Program-made: the position numbers and the translations under genes | Notes under the pieces: model-generated | The model's database searches: none | What the model saw: the letters and a program-made list of their open reading frames with translations, nothing else | Told to the model about the DNA's origin: nothing | Source: Sphingopyxis sp. LC81 | GTDB lineage: Bacteria; Pseudomonadota; Alphaproteobacteria; Sphingomonadales; Sphingomonadaceae | Reading direction: 5' to 3' | Length of the DNA stretch: 64,000 nt | Assembly: GCF_000756375.1 (NCBI RefSeq) | Contig: NZ_JNFD01000047.1 | Coordinates: 1-64,000 of the forward strand | Shown here: piece by piece, positions 25,191 to 32,499 of the stretch | Layout of the letters: each line of letters starts with the position of its first letter | How positions within the stretch are numbered: the first letter of the stretch is position 1

Positions 25191-25883
25191 TCAGGCGGCC
25201 TTCATCCATATGACGAGCGCAAAGCGCGTCGCGCGCGCGGGAAGCGAGCGGTGCGGGGTGAAGCGATCGAGGAACAGCACCGTCCCTGCCGGGCATTCGG
25301 GCTGAACACGCGGCAGGCCGGCAAGCCGCCATTCGGGGATTTCGAAACCGTCGTCGCCCTCGCTCGCCAGCGGCGCGGGCTGGCGCCCCGCTGCGATCTC
25401 CAGCCCGCCGCTTTCGGGCCCCGCATCGATCAGCGGGATCCATGCGGTCACCATGACCTTGCCGCATCCGGTGCCGTCGTCGCGCGCAACGTCGCTGTGC
25501 CAGGCGTGGCGATGCTCGGGAAAGCAGGCGATGCTTGCGCGGACGCGCGCGATCTTTCCTGACAGCGCGCGTCCGCCGAGCCGGTCGGCGGTTTCGATCA
25601 ATCTTGGATCGTTCGCGAGTGCCTGCAGCTTGGGCCCGCGATGCGCGTCGGTACACACTGCGACGCGCAGCAAATTCGCGACGCTGCGCTCGTGCGCGTA
25701 CACGCGGTCGATCCGTTCGATCGGCGGGACGTCGGGGCAGCTTTGTTCGAACGGCAGGTAGAGCGCACGCGACACGCGGTCGATATGCTCGGCGATGTCG
25801 TCCGCCGCAGCGCGGACAATCTCCGGATCGAACAGCGGCACCGCGGCATAGCCTTGCCCGGCGAACAGCGTTTCGGCGCTCAT
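25191..25883 (-). CDS. 2OG-Fe(II) oxygenase (phytanoyl-CoA dioxygenase-like)
   Basis: This 230-aa protein has the pattern of a non-haem iron, 2-oxoglutarate oxygenase: HxD motif in HAWHSDVARDDG, and the distal His with 2OG-binding Arg region in RFTPHRSLPARATRFALVIW. The N-terminal part ETLFAGQGYAAVPLFDPEIV is typical of phytanoyl-CoA dioxygenase-like proteins. ATG 25883 overlaps the BtuD stop by four bases, so it is the last gene of the cobalamin operon. No known B12 role exists for such an enzyme, so its substrate is open. Confidence 0.75.
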   Translation of the reverse strand: MSAETLFAGQGYAAVPLFDPEIVRAAADDIAEHIDRVSRALYLPFEQSCPDVPPIERIDRVYAHERSVANLLRVAVCTDAHRGPKLQALANDPRLIETADRLGGRALSGKIARVRASIACFPEHRHAWHSDVARDDGTGCGKVMVTAWIPLIDAGPESGGLEIAAGRQPAPLASEGDDGFEIPEWRLAGLPRVQPECPAGTVLFLDRFTPHRSLPARATRFALVIWMKAA

Positions 25884-26653
25884 CGGGCGCGGCCGAACAA
25901 AGTGATCGTCGGCCACTCGCCGCCGGTCTCGACCGCAGCGTCGATGCCATAGACCGCGCGCAGCCGCTCGGCGGTCAGCACCTCGGCGGGCGTCCCGTCG
26001 GCGACGATCCGGCCTTCGTCGATTAGCAGCAGACGGTCGCAATAGCGCGCCGCGAGCGTCAGGTCGTGCAGCACCGCGATCACCAGCGCGCCGGCCGCCG
26101 CCTCGGCGCGCAGCATGTCCATCACGTCGATCTGATGCCCCGGGTCGAGGCTCGCGAGCGGTTCGTCGGCGATCAGCGCGGGCGCCTCGACCGCCAGCGC
26201 ACGCGCGAACAGCACGCGGGCGCGTTCGCCGCCCGACAATTCGGTCGCGATCCGGTCGCGCAGGTCGAGCACGTCGGCACGCGCCATCGCGCGCTCGATC
26301 GCCGCCGTGTCGGCATCGGCGATCCGTGACATTGGCGCGAGGTGCGGCAGGCGGCCGAGGCCGACGAGCCGCTCGACCGTCAGCGGCCAGTGCAAGGTCT
26401 GCCCCTGCGGCACATAGGCGATGCGCCGTGCCAGTTCGGCGCGCGGCATCGCCGCGGCATCGACGCCGTCGACGCGCACCGTTCCGCTCGCCGGCACCAG
26501 CGCGAGCATCGCGCGTGCCAGCGTCGACTTGCCCGCGCCATTGGGGCCGACGATCCCGGTCAGCGTGCCGGGCCCGAATTCGGCGCTGACGTCGTGCACG
26601 ACGGCGCGGCGGCCGAGCGTGACGCCGACATGATCGAGGGTAAAGCTCACCAT
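25880..26653 (-). CDS. btuD: Cobalamin ABC transporter ATP-binding protein (BtuD-like)
   Basis: This 257-aa FecE/BtuD-type ATPase has Walker A GIVGPNGAGKSTLARAML, the ABC signature TELSGGERARVLFARAL, Walker B ALIADEPLASLD and H-loop VLHDLTLAARY. It energises uptake through the neighbouring FecCD permease. Haem or siderophore transporters have the same architecture; the B12 assignment rests on the upstream cobalamin riboswitch and cobO in the same operon. Confidence 0.85.
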   Translation of the reverse strand: MVSFTLDHVGVTLGRRAVVHDVSAEFGPGTLTGIVGPNGAGKSTLARAMLALVPASGTVRVDGVDAAAMPRAELARRIAYVPQGQTLHWPLTVERLVGLGRLPHLAPMSRIADADTAAIERAMARADVLDLRDRIATELSGGERARVLFARALAVEAPALIADEPLASLDPGHQIDVMDMLRAEAAAGALVIAVLHDLTLAARYCDRLLLIDEGRIVADGTPAEVLTAERLRAVYGIDAAVETGGEWPTITLFGRAR

Positions 26654-27648
26654 AGCCGTCGCTCCCGCATCAGATGGACAAGGAAGACCGGTACGCCGAG
26701 GAACGCCGTGACGACGCCGAGCTTGAGTTCGTTCGTCGTCGGGATGATCCGCACGCCAAGGTCGGCGAGCGTCAGCAACGCTGCGCCGCCGATCGCCGAG
26801 GGTAGCAGGATCGCCGAGGGGCTGCGGTCGGTGAGCGGGCGGATGAGGTGCGGCACGATCAGCCCGACGAAACCGATCGCGCCCGCCACCGCGACCGCAC
26901 CGCCGACCCCGATCGCAGTGCCTATGAGCAGCCGGAGCCGCGTCTGCCGCAGATCGGTGCCGAGCGCCTGCGCGGCATCTTCCCCGAGCGTCAGCGCGTC
27001 GAGCGCGCGGCCGTTCCACAGCAGCATCGCGGTGCCGATCGCGATGCAGGGCAGCGCGATCCATACATGGTCGAAAGACCGGTTCTCGAGGCTGCCGAGC
27101 AGCCACGTCATAATCTCCATCGCCGCAAAGGGATTGGGCGACAGGTTGAGCGCGAGGCTGGTCCCCGCCACCGCCAGCGTCCCGACCGCGATGCCGGCGA
27201 GGATCAAGGTCAGCGGGCTTTCGGCCTTGCCCGAAAGGATGAAGAGCAGGGCGAGTGACAGGAGCGCGCCGCCCGTGGCGAGCAGCGGCAACACGATCGG
27301 GTGGATGTCGGCGAGCCCGAAATAGATCGCCGCGACGCCGCCGAGCGCCGCCGCGTTCGACGTGCCGAGCACCGACGGCTCGGCGAGCGGATTGCGCAGA
27401 TAGCCTTGCAATGCCGCGCCCGCGAGCCCGAGCATCGCGCCGACGGCGAGCGCGAGCAACGTGCGCGGCAGGCGGAGGTCGAACAGGATGATCGACGCGA
27501 CCTTGTCCTCATTGCCCATCGCGGCATCGACGAGTCGCGTTACCGACAGGTCGACCGCACCGAACAGCAGCGATGCGACGGCGGCAACGAGCGTCAGCGC
27601 AGCCAGCGCAGCGATCAGCGACCATCGGGGCAGGGCGAAGCGGTTCAT
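26647..27648 (-). CDS. btuC: Cobalamin ABC transporter permease (FecCD family)
   Basis: This 333-aa inner-membrane protein of the BtuC/FecCD family has about ten helices. Family motifs are DLRLPRTLLALAVGAMLGLA, GAALQGYLRNPLAEPSVLG and GAIGFVGLIVPHLIRPLTD. It forms the translocation channel with the ATPase, which starts within its last codons. ATG 27648 overlaps the stop of the binding-protein gene by four bases; further upstream frame extension is rejected. Confidence 0.88.
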   Translation of the reverse strand: MNRFALPRWSLIAALAALTLVAAVASLLFGAVDLSVTRLVDAAMGNEDKVASIILFDLRLPRTLLALAVGAMLGLAGAALQGYLRNPLAEPSVLGTSNAAALGGVAAIYFGLADIHPIVLPLLATGGALLSLALLFILSGKAESPLTLILAGIAVGTLAVAGTSLALNLSPNPFAAMEIMTWLLGSLENRSFDHVWIALPCIAIGTAMLLWNGRALDALTLGEDAAQALGTDLRQTRLRLLIGTAIGVGGAVAVAGAIGFVGLIVPHLIRPLTDRSPSAILLPSAIGGAALLTLADLGVRIIPTTNELKLGVVTAFLGVPVFLVHLMRERRLW

Positions 27649-28499
27649 AAACGGCCTCCGTCGATGCGCGCGATCTGCGCCGTCATGCTGCGGGCGGCCT
27701 GCGTATAGGCGGGGCTGCCGCACACCGTCCACGCCTGCGGAACGCTGATGCGCGGGATGTCCTTGAGCGCCGGGTGATGCAGCATTTCGCTTCCCTGGTC
27801 GGTGATTTTGTCGGTCGCGCTCTCGACGATCAAAAAGTCGGGCTGGGCCGCGACCATCTCTTCAAGACTCAATTGCGACAGCGGCGGTTTGCCGAGCTTG
27901 CCGGCGAGGTTGACCAGCCCGACGCGCGTCATCAGCTCGTCGATCAGCGTACCCGTGCCGGTCATATAGCCGCGCCGCTGGTAATAGGCGGCGACGCGGC
28001 CCTTGCCGGGCTTCGGCAGGCCGGCCAGCTCGCCCTCCATTCGCGCGATCAGCGCGGTGCCGCGCTCGGGATGGCCGACCGCGCCGGCGGTTTCGCGGAT
28101 CGATGTGTAGATTTCACCGAGCGTGTTCGGGGTTGCGAGGTCGAGCAGCGGGTAGTTCTGCTTTGGCAGCGCCGCCAATGCTGCGCTGCGGCTCGCGGGC
28201 ATGCCGACGATCAGATCGGGTTCGATCGCGAGGATCTGCTCGGCCGAATTGCTGAGCAGCGGGATGCCGTGCGCCTTCGCTGCCTCGCCCGACATTTCGC
28301 GGTCGGTCGCATTTTTGGTCAGCCCCGCGATCTGTTCCCGATCGGCGAGCGCGAGCACAAGCTGGTCGGCGCACATGTTGATCGACACGATGCGCTGCGG
28401 AAGCGCGGGCGCTTTCGCAGGCGGGGCGGGGGAGGCCGCCCATAACAGGCCCGCGCCGCCCGACAGCGCGGCAAGCGCCAGAAGGACGCGGCGCGGCAT
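27645..28499 (-). CDS. btuF: Periplasmic cobalamin-binding protein (BtuF-like)
   Basis: This 284-aa class III periplasmic binding protein has a signal peptide (MPRRVLLALAALSGGAGLLW, cleavage near ASPAPPA). The opening motif RIVSINMCADQLVLALADRE and the segments EQILAIEPDLIVG and SLEEMVAAQPDFLIVES are typical of BtuF/FecB-type proteins. It delivers its ligand to the FecCD permease. It overlaps the permease start (ATGA) and its own start abuts the cobO stop. Confidence 0.87.
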   Translation of the reverse strand: MPRRVLLALAALSGGAGLLWAASPAPPAKAPALPQRIVSINMCADQLVLALADREQIAGLTKNATDREMSGEAAKAHGIPLLSNSAEQILAIEPDLIVGMPASRSAALAALPKQNYPLLDLATPNTLGEIYTSIRETAGAVGHPERGTALIARMEGELAGLPKPGKGRVAAYYQRRGYMTGTGTLIDELMTRVGLVNLAGKLGKPPLSQLSLEEMVAAQPDFLIVESATDKITDQGSEMLHHPALKDIPRISVPQAWTVCGSPAYTQAARSMTAQIARIDGGRL

Positions 28500-29107
28500 C
28501 AGAACTCGATCCCCCGCTGCGCCTTCACATTCTGTTCGCGGAACGGATGCTTCACCTGCGCCATTTCGGTCACCAGGTCGGCGACGTCGATCAGCTCCTG
28601 CGGCGCATTGCGGCCGGTGATGATGACATGCGTCATTTGCGGCTTGGCGGCGAGCGCTTCCAGCACTTCACCTACCGGCAGATAGTCGTAGCGCAGCACG
28701 ATATTGAGCTCGTCGGCGATCACCATGGTGTAGGTGGGATCGGCGATCATGCGCTTGACCTCGTCCCACGCTTCGCGCGCCACCGCGATGTCGCGCGTCC
28801 GGTCCTGCGTGTCCCAGGTGAAGCCTTCGCCCATCGGCTTGAACTCGATCAGGTCGGGGAAGCGGTCGAACACCGCTTTCTCGCCCGTCGCCATCGCGCC
28901 CTTCACGAACTGGATGACGCCGACCTTCATCCCGTGTCCGATCGCGCGCACCGCCATGCCAAGCGCGGCCGACGTCTTCCCCTTGCCGGGGCCGGTGTGG
29001 ACGATGATCAGGCCTTTTTCGACGGTTTTCGTCGCGACCTTCTTCGCCTGCGCGGCCTGGATCTTCTTCATTTTCGCCGTGTGCTCGGCGTCGGTACGCG
29101 TTTTCAT
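28499..29107 (-). CDS. cobO: Cob(I)yrinic acid a,c-diamide adenosyltransferase
   Basis: This 202-aa CobO/BtuR-type enzyme transfers the adenosyl group from ATP to cobalt, producing coenzyme B12 forms. Walker A is IIVHTGPGKGKTSAALGMAV; further motifs are VIQFVKGAMATGEK, TYTMVIADELNIVLRYDYLP and HVIITGRNAPQELIDVADLV. The first ~25 residues are Lys/Ala-rich, as in CobO. It is the first gene after the cobalamin riboswitch, so imported corrinoids can be adenosylated directly after uptake by the transporter encoded downstream. Confidence 0.95.
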   Translation of the reverse strand: MKTRTDAEHTAKMKKIQAAQAKKVATKTVEKGLIIVHTGPGKGKTSAALGMAVRAIGHGMKVGVIQFVKGAMATGEKAVFDRFPDLIEFKPMGEGFTWDTQDRTRDIAVAREAWDEVKRMIADPTYTMVIADELNIVLRYDYLPVGEVLEALAAKPQMTHVIITGRNAPQELIDVADLVTEMAQVKHPFREQNVKAQRGIEF

Positions 29108-29291
29108 GGGAAGACCCCCGCACGCCGGCAACGAAGGCGGAGCCTGCCGATGCGCGGGCGCGATCGACCGGTGCTGGCGTCGCAAGCGGCGTAATGCCTG
29201 CGTCTCCGGCACCGAAGCGGCTCCAGCCGCTTGGTCGTCGCTCGACGGAAACGTCCGTGCCGCGGCCTTTCCCTGGGCCTTGGCATTGAGC
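29108..29291 (-). other. Leader between cobalamin riboswitch and cobO
   Basis: About 184 bases lie between the aptamer and the cobO start. The clearest structure is AAGCGGCT/AGCCGCTT (29215-29232) with a two-base loop. No U-tract follows on the minus strand, so transcription termination is not evident and translational control through structure is more likely. Confidence 0.4.
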
Positions 29292-29472
29292 GACCCACGC
29301 CGGCAGGTCTCCTGGCTCGCGGGTCAGGGCTTGATGCACGCCTTCCCAGGTGACCCCAGTGGCTGTCCGGATCGAAACCCGAACGGTGCATCGCGCTCGC
29401 CGCTTACAGTTGCAGGGACAGCCCCGGCTTCGAGGGTTCAGGACGAACCCCGTTACCGCGTTCCCATATTAA
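29292..29472 (-). promoter_or_regulatory. Cobalamin (AdoCbl) riboswitch
   Basis: Read on the minus strand, the element runs from about 29472 to 29292. The B12 box AGCCAGGAGACCTGCCGGC lies at 29317 to 29299. Upstream on the same strand are the core elements CTGCAACTGTAAGCGG, GACAGCCACTGG and the GGGAAGGCG segment that pairs around the conserved core. All are hallmarks of the class I cobalamin riboswitch. It precedes cobO and the Btu transporter genes and should repress them when adenosylcobalamin is abundant. Confidence 0.93.
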
Positions 29473-29500
29473 GCCCTTTCGGGCACCGGCGCGATCAGAT

Positions 29501-29516
29501 GCGGGGCAAGCCCCGC
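29501..29516. repeat. GCGGGGC/GCCCCGC hairpin upstream of the riboswitch
   Basis: A perfect seven-base stem with an AA loop lies in the 173-base gap between the riboswitch and the end of the MFS gene. The rest of the gap contains AGGAGCCGCGCTTTTTCGC near 29530, possibly part of a terminator on the plus strand, and no credible gene. Confidence 0.35.
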
Positions 29517-29645
29517 TTGCGCAGCCCATAAAGGAGCCGCGCTTTTTCGCAATGCCTATTGCCGTTCGACGGGTCCCGTCGCGCCGCGGCTGCTTACCCT
29601 GTTCGTGCTGTCGGCGCTCTATGCGCGTTATGGAAGGCCGTGCGT

Positions 29646-30884
29646 CTAGGGCAACAACCTGCCTTCGTCGCGCCGCGGCATCGGCGCGACGAAGCGCAGC
29701 ACCAGCGCCGAGAGGGTCAGTAACCCGGCCGAAACGAGGATCGCCGCCGGCAGCGACGCCAGATCGGCGATTAGCCCGAGCGTATAGGCGCCGAGCGCCA
29801 TCGCGCCAAAGGTCACCGCCTGATAGATCGACAGGCAGCGGCCGAGGATTTCCTCGGGCGAGCGGAGCTGCATCGCGACGTTGAGCGTCGTCAGCGTCGA
29901 CACCCACGCCCCGCCCGCGACAAAGGCGGCGACGATGACCCACGGCAGGCTGGTCGTCAGCGCGACGGGCAGCATCGCGGCGGCAAAGACGAGCGAGGCG
30001 GCGGTCACCACCCGGTCGCTGCCCCAGCGGCGCCGCGCCGAACTCACCAGCAGCGCACCGAAGATCGACCCCGCGCCAAAGGCGGCAAGGCACAGCCCAT
30101 AGATGACCTCGGTTCCGTGCAGCCGGTCGCGGACGAGCGAGGGCAGCAGCGCCTGAAACCCCGCCGCGCCGAAACCAAAGGCAAAGCCGCGGATCAGCAC
30201 GCGGCGGACCGGGTCCGAATGCGCGCAGAAATTTATGCCCGCGGCGATCGCGGTCATCATCGAGGTGCGGCGCCGCGGCGTGGTTTCGGGATGCCAGCGC
30301 AGCAGCACGACGATCAGCACGATATAGCTGATCGCATTGAGGCCAAAGGCGGCCGCGGTGCCGACAATCGAGATCAGCAGCCCGCCAAGCGCCGGGCCGA
30401 CGCTGCGCGCGAGGTTATAGGCGATCGTGTTGAGCGCGATCGCCTGCGGCAGGTCGCGTGGTCCGACCTGCAGGCGCACCGAGGCCTGCCACGCGGGTCC
30501 GTTGAGAGCGGTGCCGCACCCGACCGCGAGGGTGAAGAACAGCAGCGACAGCGGCGTGATCGCGTCGAGATATGTCGTCAGCGTCAGCGCCGCCGAAACG
30601 ATCAGCATCCCCGTCTGCGCCGCGAGCATCACGCGCCGCCGGTCGAAATTGTCGGCGATTGCGCCCGCGAAGACGGCGAGCAGCAGGATCGGGATCGTCG
30701 CGCTGGCCTGGACCAGCGCGATCAGCACGTGCGAATTGGTGAGTTCGGTCATCAGCCACGCGGCAGCGACCGACTGGATCATCGACCCCATGTTCGACGC
30801 GAGGTTCGCGATCCAGATCGCGCGAAACGCGGGATAGCGAAACGGCGCGAAAGACGACGGCGGGGATGGCGTGTCGGGACTCAC
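29646..30884 (-). CDS. MFS transporter, DHA3/EntS-like exporter
   Basis: This 412-aa, twelve-helix major facilitator begins FAPFRYPAFRAIWIANLASN, the standard opening of the MFS_3/EntS group. Motif A-like VFAGAIADNFDRRRVMLAAQ lies between helices 2 and 3. Members export siderophores, drugs or other small molecules. The start is uncertain: GTG 30884 is preferred, TTG 30920 is also open. It follows the sulfatase gene on the same strand with a 45-base gap and may belong to the same transcript; a role in glycan use is not evident. Confidence 0.8.
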   Translation of the reverse strand: MSPDTPSPPSSFAPFRYPAFRAIWIANLASNMGSMIQSVAAAWLMTELTNSHVLIALVQASATIPILLLAVFAGAIADNFDRRRVMLAAQTGMLIVSAALTLTTYLDAITPLSLLFFTLAVGCGTALNGPAWQASVRLQVGPRDLPQAIALNTIAYNLARSVGPALGGLLISIVGTAAAFGLNAISYIVLIVVLLRWHPETTPRRRTSMMTAIAAGINFCAHSDPVRRVLIRGFAFGFGAAGFQALLPSLVRDRLHGTEVIYGLCLAAFGAGSIFGALLVSSARRRWGSDRVVTAASLVFAAAMLPVALTTSLPWVIVAAFVAGGAWVSTLTTLNVAMQLRSPEEILGRCLSIYQAVTFGAMALGAYTLGLIADLASLPAAILVSAGLLTLSALVLRFVAPMPRRDEGRLLP

Positions 30885-30929
30885 TTGTCTGCGCCTAACC
30901 CCGCTTGGCCCCCGCGACAAGTCGCCGGC

Positions 30930-32489
30930 CTAGATCGCTGGCCCGCTATCGTCCTGATACTGACGGCGAAGTTCGACCAGCTTCCGTTTCATCGTGGCGA
31001 TCGGCGCCTTCAGCGCTGGATCGTCGATGCGGTTGTGCATTTCCGCCGGATCGGTTTTCAGGTCGTAAAATTCCCAGGCATCGATGTCCGCACCGTAGAA
31101 GCGGACGAGCTTGTAGCGTTCGCCGCGCACGCCATAATGCGCGCGCACCGCGTGGAAGCCCGGATATTCGTAATAATGATAATAGACGTCCTTGCGCCAG
31201 TCTGCGGGCGGACGGGCACCGAACAGCGCGCGCATCGACCGGCCCTGGATCGTGCCCGGGCCCTTCACCCCGGCGAAATCGAGGAAGGTCGGCGCATAGT
31301 CGATATTCTGGATCGGGGCGCTCACGCGCGTGCCCGCACGGATACGCCCGGGATATTGGATCAGAAACGGCGTTCGCATCGATTCTTCATAGATGAAGCG
31401 CTTGTCGAACCAGCCATGCTCGCCGAGGTAAAAGCCCTGGTCGGACGTATAGACGACGATCGTGTTACGCTCGAGGCCGCTGTCCTTCAGATAGTCGAGC
31501 ACCGCGCCGACACCCTCGTCGACCGCCGCGACGGTGCCGAGATATTGCTGCATGTACCGCTGATATTTCCAGCGCGCCATGTCCTGGCCCGCGAGCTTCG
31601 CCGCGTTCAGCCGGTCGTTGTCGGCCTGCATCAGCGCGTCCCACTCGGCCTGCTGCTGGTGCGTCATCCGGTCGAACGCGCCGGGCCAGCGGTTGTAGCG
31701 AAGCTGTGCCGATCCCGCCGCGACCGTCATCTTGAGGTCGTGTCCCTCGTACATGTCGCGATAGATATTCATTTCCTGCGCCGCCGCCGCACGCCGCCCG
31801 GCATAATCGTCGAAATAATTGGCCGGAACGGGGAAGCTCACGCCCTGATATTTCTGCACATGGCGCAGCGCGGGCATGAAATTGCGGTGCGGCGCCTTGT
31901 GATGGATCAGGATCGCGAAGGGCTTCGACTTGTCGCGGCCGTTTTTCAGCCAGTCGAGGCTGTACTGCGTGATGAGGTCGGTCGCATAGCCTTCGACGAC
32001 GCTGCGGCCCTTCGGCGTGATGATGTCGGGATTATAATATTCGCCCTGGTCGTCGAGCACCTTCCAATCGTCGAAGCCGATCCCCGCGGGCGAATGGTTG
32101 ATGTGCCATTTGCCGAACATCGCGGTCGTATAGCCCGCCTGCGACAGCGCGCGCGGCCACACCCAGACATTGTTGTCGAACTTGTTGCCATTCTGCTTGA
32201 AGCCGTGCGCATTGCTCTGACGGCCGGTGAGCAAGGTCGCACGGCTGGGGCCGCAGAGCGAATTGCCGACGAAGCTGTTAGTGAAGATCGCGCCGTTTCG
32301 CGCGATCCGGTCGATATTCGGCGTCGGCGCGAGCTTCGACACCGGCGACCCATAGGCCGAAATCGCCTGATAGGCATGATCGTCCGACATGATGTAGACG
32401 ATGTTCGGGCGCTCGGGCCCTTGCGCCCGCGCCGGTGCGGTGAAGACCAGCGGCGCGGCGGCAAGGGCGATCAGGTTCCGCAAACGCAT
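30930..32489 (-). CDS. Secreted sulfatase (formylglycine type)
   Basis: This 519-aa exported sulfatase has a signal peptide (MRLRNLIALAAAPLVFTAPA, cleaved near RAQ). The metal-binding start is NIVYIMSDDHAY, and the formylglycine site is C79 in SLCGPSRATLLTGR (CxPSR). Further ligands are MFGKWHINH and VVYTSDQGFYLGEHGWFDKR. The cysteine must be converted to formylglycine by FGE or anSME, neither of which is in the window. It lies ten bases after the GH3 gene and is probably co-transcribed, which points to a sulfated or otherwise esterified glycan as substrate. Confidence 0.9.
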   Translation of the reverse strand: MRLRNLIALAAAPLVFTAPARAQGPERPNIVYIMSDDHAYQAISAYGSPVSKLAPTPNIDRIARNGAIFTNSFVGNSLCGPSRATLLTGRQSNAHGFKQNGNKFDNNVWVWPRALSQAGYTTAMFGKWHINHSPAGIGFDDWKVLDDQGEYYNPDIITPKGRSVVEGYATDLITQYSLDWLKNGRDKSKPFAILIHHKAPHRNFMPALRHVQKYQGVSFPVPANYFDDYAGRRAAAAQEMNIYRDMYEGHDLKMTVAAGSAQLRYNRWPGAFDRMTHQQQAEWDALMQADNDRLNAAKLAGQDMARWKYQRYMQQYLGTVAAVDEGVGAVLDYLKDSGLERNTIVVYTSDQGFYLGEHGWFDKRFIYEESMRTPFLIQYPGRIRAGTRVSAPIQNIDYAPTFLDFAGVKGPGTIQGRSMRALFGARPPADWRKDVYYHYYEYPGFHAVRAHYGVRGERYKLVRFYGADIDAWEFYDLKTDPAEMHNRIDDPALKAPIATMKRKLVELRRQYQDDSGPAI

Positions 32490-32499
32490 CGGCGTCGTC

